A DNA stretch of 13,958 nt, from NCBI GenBank assembly GCA_034440595.1, contig JAWXCH010000250.1:1-13958 (forward strand), written 5' to 3'. Source of the stretch: JAWXCH01 sp034440595 (lineage in GTDB: Bacteria > Planctomycetota > Planctomycetia > Pirellulales > JALHPA01). The notes under the pieces were generated by a model, which saw only the letters and a program-made list of their open reading frames with translations, was not told where the DNA came from and ran no database searches. Position numbers and translations under genes: made by a program. Shown piece by piece: positions 1 to 7,100 of this stretch (positions within the stretch are counted from its first letter, which is position 1; every line of letters starts with the position of its first letter).

Positions 1-312
1 CAGCACGATGCCGTTCTCGGCATCCATGACCACGGTGCCTGGCGGCACGTACAAGATCATATCTTCGGCATTGCGTCCATGACGATCGTCCCCTTGACCA
101 GGGGAACCGTGTGCGGCGCGCCAATGCTTGCGCGAAGCCAGCTCCGACAGACTGTCGACGCCAGCTTTCGCAATAAAGATGATGCTGCCACCATCGCCGC
201 CGTCGCCACCATCAGGGCCGCCGCGCGGAACAAATTTTTCCCGGCGGAAGCTTACGCACCCACGACCTCCGCGCCCTGCGGCAACCTGGATTTTGACTCG
301 ATCTACAAACAT
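1..312 (-). CDS. obg: GTPase Obg/CgtA, N-terminal part (gene runs off the window)
   Basis: This is the first 104 residues of the Obg GTPase, a ribosome-associated GTP-binding protein involved in large-subunit maturation and stress control. The translation starts MFVDRVKIQVAAGRGGRG and continues with the glycine-rich Obg fold: FRREKFVPRGGPDGGDGGDGG at about residues 22-42, then a GSPGQGDDRHGRNAED segment and YVPPGTVV. These are hallmark Obg motifs. The G domain lies beyond position 1. The start ATG (complement of 310-312) matches the conserved N-terminus; no strong Shine-Dalgarno sequence is seen. It lies 177 bp downstream of rpmA, the usual partner, but an intrinsic-terminator-like hairpin stands between them. 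Identification is very secure; only the C-terminal part is unseen. Confidence 0.96.
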   Translation of the reverse strand, partial: MFVDRVKIQVAAGRGGRGCVSFRREKFVPRGGPDGGDGGDGGSIIFIAKAGVDSLSELASRKHWRAAHGSPGQGDDRHGRNAEDMILYVPPGTVVMDAENGIVL

Positions 313-336
313 GTCGGCGGTTGCTCGCGTTCTACG

Positions 337-364
337 AAAAAAGGGATGATCCGAGGACCATCCC
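337..364 (-). terminator. Intrinsic terminator/attenuator between rpmA and obg
   Basis: Read on the minus strand, a hairpin with stem GGGATG/CATCCC, one mismatch, an inner GGA/TCC and a 2-nt loop (343-364) is followed at once by six T (337-342). This is the classic Rho-independent arrangement. It lies after rpmA and ends only about 24 nt before the obg start codon, so it could stop rpmA transcripts or attenuate read-through into obg. There is no T-run in the plus direction. Confidence 0.7.
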
Positions 365-489
365 TAGTGTGGATCTAGTAAATTTTGTGAATCTTGTAAC
401 GGCTACCCGCGATTCGTCAGGCCGCAGACGTTCAAGCAAGCTTAATAAGTTACCTGCCGTTCGCAGCACGAGGCATGCGGCGTTTTAAG

Positions 490-741
490 CTAAACAGCAA
501 GCGGCACGATATTGACGCGGCGACCTTCTCGATCGAAGGCGACCTGACCATCGACCAATGCGAACAGGGTGAAGTCCTTCCCCTGGCCGACGCCCTTACC
601 GGCGTGGAATTTATTACCAACCTGGCGAACCAAGATGTTACCAGAGAAAACACGTTCGCCACCAAACTTCTTGACTCCACGCTTCTGTGGTTGCGAATCG
701 CGACCGTTGCGGCTGGAGCCTTGTCCCTTCTTATGTGCCAT
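490..741 (-). CDS. rpmA: 50S ribosomal protein bL27
   Basis: This 83-residue protein is bL27, a large-subunit protein whose N-terminal tail reaches the peptidyl-transferase centre. It begins MAHKKGQGSSRNGRDS and contains the family core GVKKFGGERVFSGNILVRQ, FHAGKGVGQGKDFTLFAL and a DGQVAF segment, ending at usual length. The start is the ATG at 739-741: AGGGAG lies 8 nt upstream and the MAHKKG N-terminus is conserved. A GTG three codons earlier would overlap that ribosome binding site. The N-terminus has no cleavable extension of the Firmicutes type. It precedes obg on the same strand, but its common upstream partner rplU (bL21) is not in the window. Confidence 0.97.
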   Translation of the reverse strand: MAHKKGQGSSRNGRDSQPQKRGVKKFGGERVFSGNILVRQVGNKFHAGKGVGQGKDFTLFALVDGQVAFDREGRRVNIVPLAV

Positions 742-1055
742 TGTCGTCACTCCCTGTGGTGATCATGTCGCCAGCGGAGGAACACTCTCCGCCTGTGGAC
801 GAGACCAACCGATATGCTTGAGGTTTTACGTCAGTTGTATATTTATCGATTGTCAAAAACGCCAGTATTGGCAATCGCCAGAATTGCGAAATTCAAACCG
901 CAAAATTGCGAAGCTTGAAATGACGCCTACCGATGAAACTGCGGTGCTAATATGCCCATTTGCGGCACTCCCCGATGGAAGCACTACCCCGATAACAACG
1001 CTGCCGGAGCAATCGGGGTCAGGAGTTTCACCAGTGGACCTGGAAACTCACAAAT
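742..1055. other. Noncoding spacer upstream of rpmA
   Basis: No credible gene is seen on either strand; the plus-strand ORF crossing it resembles no family and overlaps two better minus-strand genes. No rplU-like reading frame is present. The spacer must contain the rpmA promoter on the minus strand. A perfect TTGACA lies at 851-856 (complement) in an AT-rich stretch, but no good -10 box sits at 16-18 nt, so no promoter is called. The 9-mer AATTGCGAA occurs twice in direct orientation near 890-915. Hairpins next to the neighbouring gene's stop are listed separately. Confidence 0.6.
986..1049 (-). terminator. Two tandem hairpins after the 1056-2033 gene
   Basis: Directly after the TAA of the upstream minus-strand gene there is a hairpin with 7-bp arms GAGTTTC/GAAACTC (1023-1029 and 1043-1049). 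It is followed by a second inverted repeat, ACCCCGAT/ATCGGGGT (986-993 and 1012-1019), with an inner GCT/AGC pairing in its 18-nt loop. Neither is followed by a T-run. They may terminate transcription, or protect the 3' end, before rpmA. Confidence 0.35.
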
Positions 1056-2033
1056 TTATCGGAATATCCACTGGTAGTCAATCTGTTTACCACGACCGAT
1101 TTCGCGGGGAATCCCAAAGAAAATCTCCCCTTCCAGGTCCATCGTCGGGTCACTGGGGCGCCAGAAATTCAATTGCAGCATCTTTTGCCGATACAGCCTC
1201 CCTTTTCCTGGGGGATCTTTGTGTTTGTACGCACCGGGCACATCGGCGAATTTATAGGCGTTAGAAAGCCCGGAGATAAAGATCGAAAAATGGTCGGTTC
1301 GCGGGTCAATTTGACTGCCGTTATCCACTCCAGCGTCCCAGGTAACGACTCCCCAGACACTATTATCCTGAGTTGGAGTACTGACCGGGATCGGTGTGGC
1401 AGCCATTTCCACGCTATCCAGCAGGTGCCGATTGGGATCCTCTCGCTTTTGAATAGCGGCCACAGCCACCGGCATGACCTTGTCGAGATACGATTTGCCG
1501 GTTTTCTGGCTGAAAAGCGTGAATTGTGGCGAAAAAGTCACTGGAAAATCGACATTCTTAATTTCGTAGGAGGTGTCTCCATGCTCGTCGACTTTCGGCT
1601 CTGGATGCAGGTGCGCACCGTTGTTCTTCACGCGGTAGACCATATACCAGATCATCGTTTTTCGCATTTTATTGCCGGGCTGCGGCAGATCGACCGCCAT
1701 CATTCGCATCGGTTTGAAGCTGAATTCCAGATTCCAAACGTCGCGGCGAAAAGGGGTGTTCTTCCCTTTTTCCTTGAGGGTCTTGGTCTTGGGATTGATT
1801 TGAGGGTTCCATTCCAGATCCGGTATCGCTTGCAATTCGACGACATTGTTGTAGCTAACTGTTTCTGCGGCATCGACTTGCGGCGGAATGGTGGTAAACA
1901 CACCAGGGGCCAGACGACGATACCCGTCTGGGGCTTGAGCGATTACCAGTCCAGTTGTGCAAAGCGACAGAACTACGGCTGCAATTGAGCAGGAACGGAA
2001 CAATCGCACATTCAGCTTCATAGCAAGCTTCAT
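1056..2033 (-). CDS. Exported protein of unknown function
   Basis: I do not recognise a named family in this 325-residue protein. It begins MKLAMKLNVRLFRS, followed by a hydrophobic segment (about residues 15-31) and an AQA site, so it is probably exported through Sec. The mature part is a soluble, beta-rich looking domain with many Trp/Tyr/Phe residues and no membrane helix. Segments such as WYMVYRVKNNG (about 129-139) and WGVVTWDAGVD suggest an immunoglobulin-like or beta-sandwich fold, but this is only an impression. I chose the ATG at 2031-2033; an ATG four codons later is equally possible, while the longer reading from 2078 adds a non-signal prefix. It has its own promoter-like sequence upstream. 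It may be a conserved planctomycete periplasmic protein; a homology search is needed to say more. Confidence 0.8.
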   Translation of the reverse strand: MKLAMKLNVRLFRSCSIAAVVLSLCTTGLVIAQAPDGYRRLAPGVFTTIPPQVDAAETVSYNNVVELQAIPDLEWNPQINPKTKTLKEKGKNTPFRRDVWNLEFSFKPMRMMAVDLPQPGNKMRKTMIWYMVYRVKNNGAHLHPEPKVDEHGDTSYEIKNVDFPVTFSPQFTLFSQKTGKSYLDKVMPVAVAAIQKREDPNRHLLDSVEMAATPIPVSTPTQDNSVWGVVTWDAGVDNGSQIDPRTDHFSIFISGLSNAYKFADVPGAYKHKDPPGKGRLYRQKMLQLNFWRPSDPTMDLEGEIFFGIPREIGRGKQIDYQWIFR

Positions 2034-2100
2034 AACCGCAGGGCCTTGAAAGTGCGGGAAAAACGAGCGCCAGGGCACAACTCAAATACGCCCTGCGGAT

Positions 2101-2122
2101 CGGTTTAGTTCCGCTTAAACCG
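2101..2122. repeat. Short inverted repeat in the 5' leader of the exported-protein gene
   Basis: Perfect 7-bp arms CGGTTTA/TAAACCG are separated by 8 nt. The element lies between the predicted promoter (2143-2172) and the start codon at 2033, so in RNA it would form a leader hairpin; as DNA it could be an operator. Confidence 0.4.
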
Positions 2123-2142
2123 GTCGAAGATGAGACAATGTT

Positions 2143-2172
2143 AGTATAGGTAGATTTGCAGTGATGGGTCAA
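2143..2172 (-). promoter_or_regulatory. Sigma70-like promoter for the exported-protein gene
   Basis: On the minus strand TTGACC (2167-2172) and TATACT (2143-2148) are separated by 18 bp, each one base from consensus. Transcription would start near 2135 and give a leader of about 100 nt before the ATG at 2033. This is the best promoter match seen in the window. The remaining 2173-2383 of this divergent spacer holds the hicB promoter, for which no box pair is convincing: TTGGCA and TATATC are only 15 bp apart. Confidence 0.5.
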
Positions 2173-2383
2173 GTTTTCTCGTCCGACGGCTGGAAAACAG
2201 CATTCTAATACTTTGTCGTGTCAGGAAGGGTTGGTAGGAATGTAGCGATTCGATCGACAATTTGGCTGCGATGGTGGTTTGCTTCGAGGTTTTCCCGGAA
2301 TAGAATAACTGCTTACTAAAACGCTTGGCATCCTACGATTCCACTTATATCGCCGCGATCAATTCGAGATACGAGATCAAGAA

Positions 2384-2698
2384 ATGAAGCGAGATCGGAA
2401 AGAAGATCAACTCGGTTCAGGCCCGGATGGTGAATTCACTGACCACTCCGACGGACAATGTACGGTTATTCTCAATCTTGAAGAGGATGGCGGCTATTCG
2501 GCGATTGCACTGGATCTGGCCGGAGTAGGTAGCCAAGGCAATGACCTGGACGAGGCGTTAGCCAACTTTAAGGAGGCATTCGCTGCGGCTGCTGAAGAGT
2601 TCTCTGCTCACGATGAAAGCATTCCATGGAACGAAGGTTGCAATTCTGATCTCGTCACCAAGGATTCCAAGATTCTGCGGATTCTAGTGAATGGCTAG
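2384..2698 (+). CDS. hicB: HicB-like antitoxin
   Basis: This 104-residue protein matches the HicB antitoxin fold, a partial RNase-H-like domain that binds and blocks HicA. The core CTVILNLEEDGGYSAIALDL (about 26-45), the GVGSQG segment and the helix DEALANFKEAFAAAAEEF (56-73) fit the family pattern of strands ending in D/E-G-G-Y, followed by a sequence-tag and an amphipathic helix. The first about 22 residues are charged and poorly conserved looking. No C-terminal RHH or HTH DNA-binding domain is visible, so autorepression may depend on another protein, possibly the downstream XRE gene. It overlaps hicA by 8 nt, which implies translational coupling, and the antitoxin is first in the operon. 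Confidence 0.85.
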   Translation: MKRDRKEDQLGSGPDGEFTDHSDGQCTVILNLEEDGGYSAIALDLAGVGSQGNDLDEALANFKEAFAAAAEEFSAHDESIPWNEGCNSDLVTKDSKILRILVNG

Positions 2699-2918
2699 CC
2701 TTCCAAGCGTCACTGGTGCCGAAGCGATCCGCGCATTTCAAAAGCTAGGATTTGAGGTGGTTCGCACCAAGGGGAGTCACCATATCTTAAAGAAGCAAGA
2801 GCACCGTGATCTGCTGACGGTGCCCGTGCATGGCAATGATCCCCTGAAGAATGGGCTGCTACGTTCACTCATTCGCGGCGCAGGAATCGATGTGGAGACA
2901 TTTGTTTCACTGCTTTGA
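2691..2918 (+). CDS. hicA: HicA-type mRNA interferase toxin
   Basis: This 75-residue protein is HicA (YcfA family), a small dsRBD-like ribonuclease that cleaves mRNA and is neutralised by HicB. Visible signatures are VTGAEAIRAFQKLGFEVVR at the N-terminus, the GSHHIL motif with the expected catalytic histidine (H30/H31), VPVHGNDPLKNGLLRSLIRGAGI (about 44-66) and normal length. All key residues are present, so the toxin looks active. It overlaps the end of hicB by 8 nt in another frame and shares its transcript. Function is inferred from family; the call itself is strong. Confidence 0.92.
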   Translation: MASLPSVTGAEAIRAFQKLGFEVVRTKGSHHILKKQEHRDLLTVPVHGNDPLKNGLLRSLIRGAGIDVETFVSLL

Positions 2919-3002
2919 GTCTTTGCCACTCCTGTATGGTCTCACCTTGAGGCTGAATTGTCGTAGTGCAGTTTAAAAGGCTATGTGGACTGGAGTTTAG
3001 CA

Positions 3003-3365
3003 ATGAGTAAGTTTGGTCAAGAATTGGTGGATGGATTAAGGGAATTCAGCCAAGCTCTGCGCGATATAAAGAGCGGGAAGAAGCTGGAAAAGCTCGACGG
3101 CAATCTGCATGACATGGCGATCAAAACGCGGAATTACGATCCAAAGCTCGTCAAAAACACGCGGGACATGCTGGGCGTCAGCCAATCGCTGTTCGCCAAG
3201 TTTCTCGGTGTCTCGACTTCCACCGTAGCCGCGTGGGAACAAGGGAGTAACGCGCCAAGCGACATGGCCTGCCGGTTCATGGACGAAATCCGGGAGGAGC
3301 CTGCGTATTGGATTGCACGCATTCAGCGGACGATTACCGCCAAGAAAAAGAAAGAAACGGCCTAG
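3003..3365 (+). CDS. XRE-family helix-turn-helix regulator (HigA/MqsA-like)
   Basis: This 120-residue protein has a helical N-terminal part (about 1-40) and an XRE HTH at about 48-90: LVKNTRDMLGVSQSLFAKFL, then GVSTSTVAAWEQGSNAPS, the typical recognition-helix and W-E-x-G signature. The C-terminus is Lys-rich. It resembles antitoxin-type regulators of the HigA/MqsA group, yet no HigB/RelE-like or MqsR-like toxin is adjacent. I chose the ATG at 3003 because GGAG lies 7 nt upstream; a GTG at 2985 would give six more residues. It follows hicA by 84 bp on the same strand. Whether it controls hicBA or is an orphan antitoxin is inference. Confidence 0.8.
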   Translation: MSKFGQELVDGLREFSQALRDIKSGKKLEKLDGNLHDMAIKTRNYDPKLVKNTRDMLGVSQSLFAKFLGVSTSTVAAWEQGSNAPSDMACRFMDEIREEPAYWIARIQRTITAKKKKETA

Positions 3366-3511
3366 AGCAAAAGGTTGCGAGCTGAGGGCGTGACAGTGCC
3401 CTTTCCGGCTCTAGCCCTCTCCCGTTTGCCCAGCGACCCGCCGGGCGTTACCATGCAATGAGCATCCTTTGATGCCAGTTGCACATCCCATTGCTACGCG
3501 GGTTTAATCTC

Positions 3512-4075
3512 ATGGCGACTACTATCCTGCTGATTCTGGCCGCGGCCACGAGCGCATCGATTAACTTTGGCTGGAAGCAACTCGATAGCGGCGGTGTTGA
3601 ATACGTCGTCCAGGTACCGCCGGAACTGATCGACGATTTTGAAAAACACGGATTTGAAAGCGATATACCGCCCGGCCTGCGCGACATTCGCCGGATTCGG
3701 ATAGCGGTTGGAACAGGTTCACTGCCAAATCGAGGAGACCTGGCGATGGACAGAGTGCCAACGACGGTATTTGAAACTTCTCAGCGTGAAGCCGAAGTAA
3801 GCACCGCACCACCAGGCGCTGCTGCGGAAAGTACAGCGAATACCAATCCCACCCCGACGGATACCACGCCCTCTGCTGCCAAAGGAAATGAGCCAAAGCC
3901 ACATATAGCGAACAAGCCCGAGCTTGCAGCCGATTCAACAATCCTTGGCATCAACACATTGACTGCCACACAGATCGCCTTGCTGCTATTGCTCGCGGTG
4001 ATCTTTTTCCTGGCGATCGCTCACGCCAGCTTGCGTAGCCGATACCGTGCGCTGCTACGACAGTCGCACGTGTAG
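3512..4075 (+). CDS. Small anchored protein of unknown function with C-terminal membrane helix
   Basis: This 187-residue protein has no family name I can give with confidence. Residues 1-16 (MATTILLILAAATSAS) look like a signal peptide. A compact domain follows (about 17-70) with INFGWKQL, GGVEYVVQVPPELIDDF, and a SDIPPGLRDIRRIRIAVGTG segment. It recalls a small domain I have seen in planctomycete membrane proteins, but that is recollection and not proof. Residues about 95-145 are Thr/Pro/Ala-rich and probably disordered. A hydrophobic helix at about 153-172 is followed by a short basic tail (RSRYRALLRQ), so the domain would face outside with a C-terminal anchor. The ATG at 3512 is preferred over a TTG at 3479 because it begins directly at the signal-like segment. 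Confidence 0.7.
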   Translation: MATTILLILAAATSASINFGWKQLDSGGVEYVVQVPPELIDDFEKHGFESDIPPGLRDIRRIRIAVGTGSLPNRGDLAMDRVPTTVFETSQREAEVSTAPPGAAAESTANTNPTPTDTTPSAAKGNEPKPHIANKPELAADSTILGINTLTATQIALLLLLAVIFFLAIAHASLRSRYRALLRQSHV

Positions 4076-4090
4076 TGGATTGCGTGCATA

Positions 4091-4121
4091 GCGGATTGAA
4101 CTCCGCACAAAATTTTGTGCG
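4091..4121. terminator. Bidirectional terminator-like palindromes between convergent genes
   Basis: Only 47 bp separate the plus-strand gene ending at 4075 from the minus-strand ATPase ending at 4123. This gap holds a hairpin GCGGA/TCCGC (4091-4095 and 4102-4106) and a perfect 18-bp palindrome with core GCACAAAATTTTGTGC (4104-4121). The A4T4 centre gives short T-runs on both strands. The position suits a two-way terminator, but a protein-binding site is also possible. Confidence 0.4.
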
Positions 4122-4122
4122 A

Positions 4123-7100
4123 TTAGTCGCCGTGTTGGCCGTTCTGCGCCGCCGATTCTTCAAACCAGCGATTATCGCGAACGAGCTGCGTGTTCACCTG
4201 ATCTTCCAACTCGCCGTCGAACTCTTCGGCATTCCACCCACGCCGTTCGATCATCGGCAGCGGCTTGAAGCGATGAGCCGGATCGGCACGGCGTCTACGT
4301 GCCGGCTTGGGGGCTGGCTTCGGTGGAGGTTCTGGCGCTTTTTCGACCGCCAGTTCCACCAACTCAAACGGTACGGCAACCGTTTCCTCCGGAAGTTCCC
4401 AACTGGCCTCCTGCGGATCGTCGACAATTACCATTGTGGTTTCCTCTGAAACGAAACGTTCGATCTGAGTCGACCAAATGGCTGGTACAATCTCCGCCGG
4501 CTCTTCTTCGACTTGGATTTCTACTTCCTCAATCACCGGCTCGGGCAAGATTTCTACCGGCGGAGGCGGCTCCTTAGCGGGCTTTGGCTTCCGTCGACGT
4601 GGCGCTTCCACAACTGGCTCGGGGGGAGGTTCGTAAGCCGGCAGTGACTCGATCTCGCCCGGCAGCAGAATCTTGCGCGAAGTATCGGAGTTATCTGGCA
4701 GGCGGCGAACATCGGCCCGTAATTTCCGAAACGCATGCGCGATATGCTCGTGGCAGGTGAAGATCACCAATTGATGACCGGCGGCAGCAAAATCGCAAAA
4801 GACCTGTGCCGCCGCGCGTGCGCGGTGTGTGTCAAAGTTGACCAGCACATCATCCAGCACCATTGGCAATCGTTTGCCGCGGCGCGACAACATACTGACC
4901 AATGCCAGTCGCAAACTGAGGAAGAGTTGCTCGCGCGTGCCGCGACTCAGGACATCCACCGACAGATTCTGTCCGTCGCGATCCTCGACCAGCAAGATAT
5001 TTTCCCCCAGCGGAGTCCAAACGCGACGATACTGCCCTTCAGTCATGCGGACCAGATATTCGGAAGCCTGAATCAAAGTCTCGGGCTGCCGATCGCGTTC
5101 GTACTCATCACGGATCGAATGCAACAACTGCTCGGTGAGGGCGACCGTCTGCCAGCGCGCCAGTGCCTCCTTCAACCGCTGCTCGACGCTGCCTAGCTCC
5201 AACTGCTTGAGCGACAGGTTGCGGTCATCGGCCAGAATGTTGCGTTGCAGTCCGATATCCGCTCGTTGATCGCTTAGCGCGCGAATCCGGTCGTTCAGTT
5301 TGGTTTGCTGCGCGATGAGTTGCTCGCGCTGCTGCTGCAATCCCTCGGGCAGTGCGGTCAGCCAGCCGCGCAGTTCATCCTCGGTACCAATACCGGCCAG
5401 TGCCGTAGCAATCTCTCGACTCAAGGCCAGTTTGCGGCGCGATAGTTCGTCGGCTCGGCTGCGGTGCGTGGCCACCTGTTTGAACTCCGCTTCGTCTGCA
5501 ACGCGCGCAGCAATCAGCAGTGCGCGGCGCTGGCGGAGCAGTTTTCTGCCACGACGGCCATACTTGATGTACCGCCGGCGCGCTTGTGCCAGCAGCTTCG
5601 CCAGTTCGTCGCGCTTGGCGGCTTGCTGTTCTTGCAGCGTGACTTCGCGGCGAAGTTTGCGCAGTTGCTCAACTAGGGAAACGCGATGATTCGTAGCACC
5701 CGCTGTAGACTCCCAGCCGGCATCAGCGGCCAATTGCTCGATTCGCGTGACCAAGGTCGCCAGTTCGCGCTTGCGACGGTCGCGTTCTTGTTTGGCCTGA
5801 TCCAGTTGATGCTGCAACTCGGCCAGCCGTTTGGCCTGCCCAGTGATCTGCCGGACCTGATTCGGCTTGAGTGTCTCTGGTAGTTTGAGTGACTTTAGCG
5901 CGCTTTCCCAACGGCGGCGCGCCTTCTGCCAATCATCGCGCGCAATCTTGGCACGCTGGCGGGTAGTGTTCACCTCTTCTTCGGCAGATGCACGGCGCGC
6001 ATCACGCGATAGTAACTGCTCCAGCGTTGCCAGATCAGCCTCGGCGGCGTGCAGTCGACTAGTTAGCGATCCACCCCCTTCTGGCAGCACCTCGTCCAGA
6101 TCGTCTCGTTCAGACACCGCCTGAGCAAGCTGCTTATCCAGCATCATCAGTTGCTTGCGAGTCGCTTCCAGTCGGTCGGCATTCAAGCTGTCGATTCGGA
6201 AGTAGCCATAAACGGCGGCAGCGGCAGCCGCCACTCCCAAGAACGCCATCGTCCCTCCCCAGTTGCCGATGCTGGTGGCCGGTAGCAGCAGCCCGACAAT
6301 TGCCATTCCTAGCCCGACGACGACAATTGCCCCGAGCAAGCAAAGCTGCCAAAGGGGCATGACTTGTCTTTCGACAAAGTACTCGTGGTCTTCGTCCAGT
6401 TCGGCGCGGTGTCGCCCCATCTGGTCCAGGCGATCATCCAGTTGCAGCCGTCGTCGATATTGCGAAACGAGTTGTCCTTGCTTCTCTAACGCGGCGGCCA
6501 GTTCGGTCTCGCCGCGCGAAAGTAGTTCCGTTTCAACATCGTCGCGGCTGCCGGTCAGTTTCTTTTGATTGGCCGACCATTCGGCTTTCACTTGCTTCAA
6601 ACGTTGCCGCGCGTCGCGAATACCGGCCGCCGGTGGCCGTAGTGTGGATTGCAGTCGCGAAGTCAGTTGCTCGATATTGGTGCCCAGTTCCGCTGGCAGA
6701 CCGCTTTGACTGCGCTGCGTGGCGAGTTGCTTTTCCAGATGCGCCACCGCCGTTTCTGATTCATTGATCTGCTGTTCCAGCGAAACGATCCAGCTTTCGT
6801 GCTCGGAAATCGCAGCAATCCGCGGGGCCTGCCGCCACAAGGTCTCATTGACGCTGATCGTCTCGCGGTCGAGGCGCAGATCCTTGACCTTTTGCTTCAG
6901 TGCTCGCCGCCGTCGCCTTACAGACTGCATGCCGCGAGCAATTTCGGCCAGCCGTGCCAGCCCATCCGGTGGAAAATCACCCAACGGGCCAAACTCCGCC
7001 AATTGCTGCTCAATGCTCAGACGCTGCTGATAGGCATCGCGTGCTGCCGCAGCCGAATCCATTTTCCGTAGTTCGGCAGTGACCTGAGCCAGTTCCGACT

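Noticed and set aside
742..750. GTG start for bL27 at 750
   Set aside because: The ribosome binding site AGGGAG would be directly against this start; the conserved MAHKKG start at 741 has ideal spacing.
820..860. Sigma70 promoter for rpmA based on TTGACA at 851-856
   Set aside because: No reasonable -10 hexamer at 16-18 bp; the hexamer there reads TGACGT.
569..1264. 231-residue plus-strand reading frame
   Set aside because: It overlaps rpmA and the exported-protein gene on the other strand and resembles no protein; it is a shadow frame.
1173..1988. 271-residue plus-strand reading frame
   Set aside because: Antisense shadow of the exported-protein gene, which has a signal peptide and promoter.
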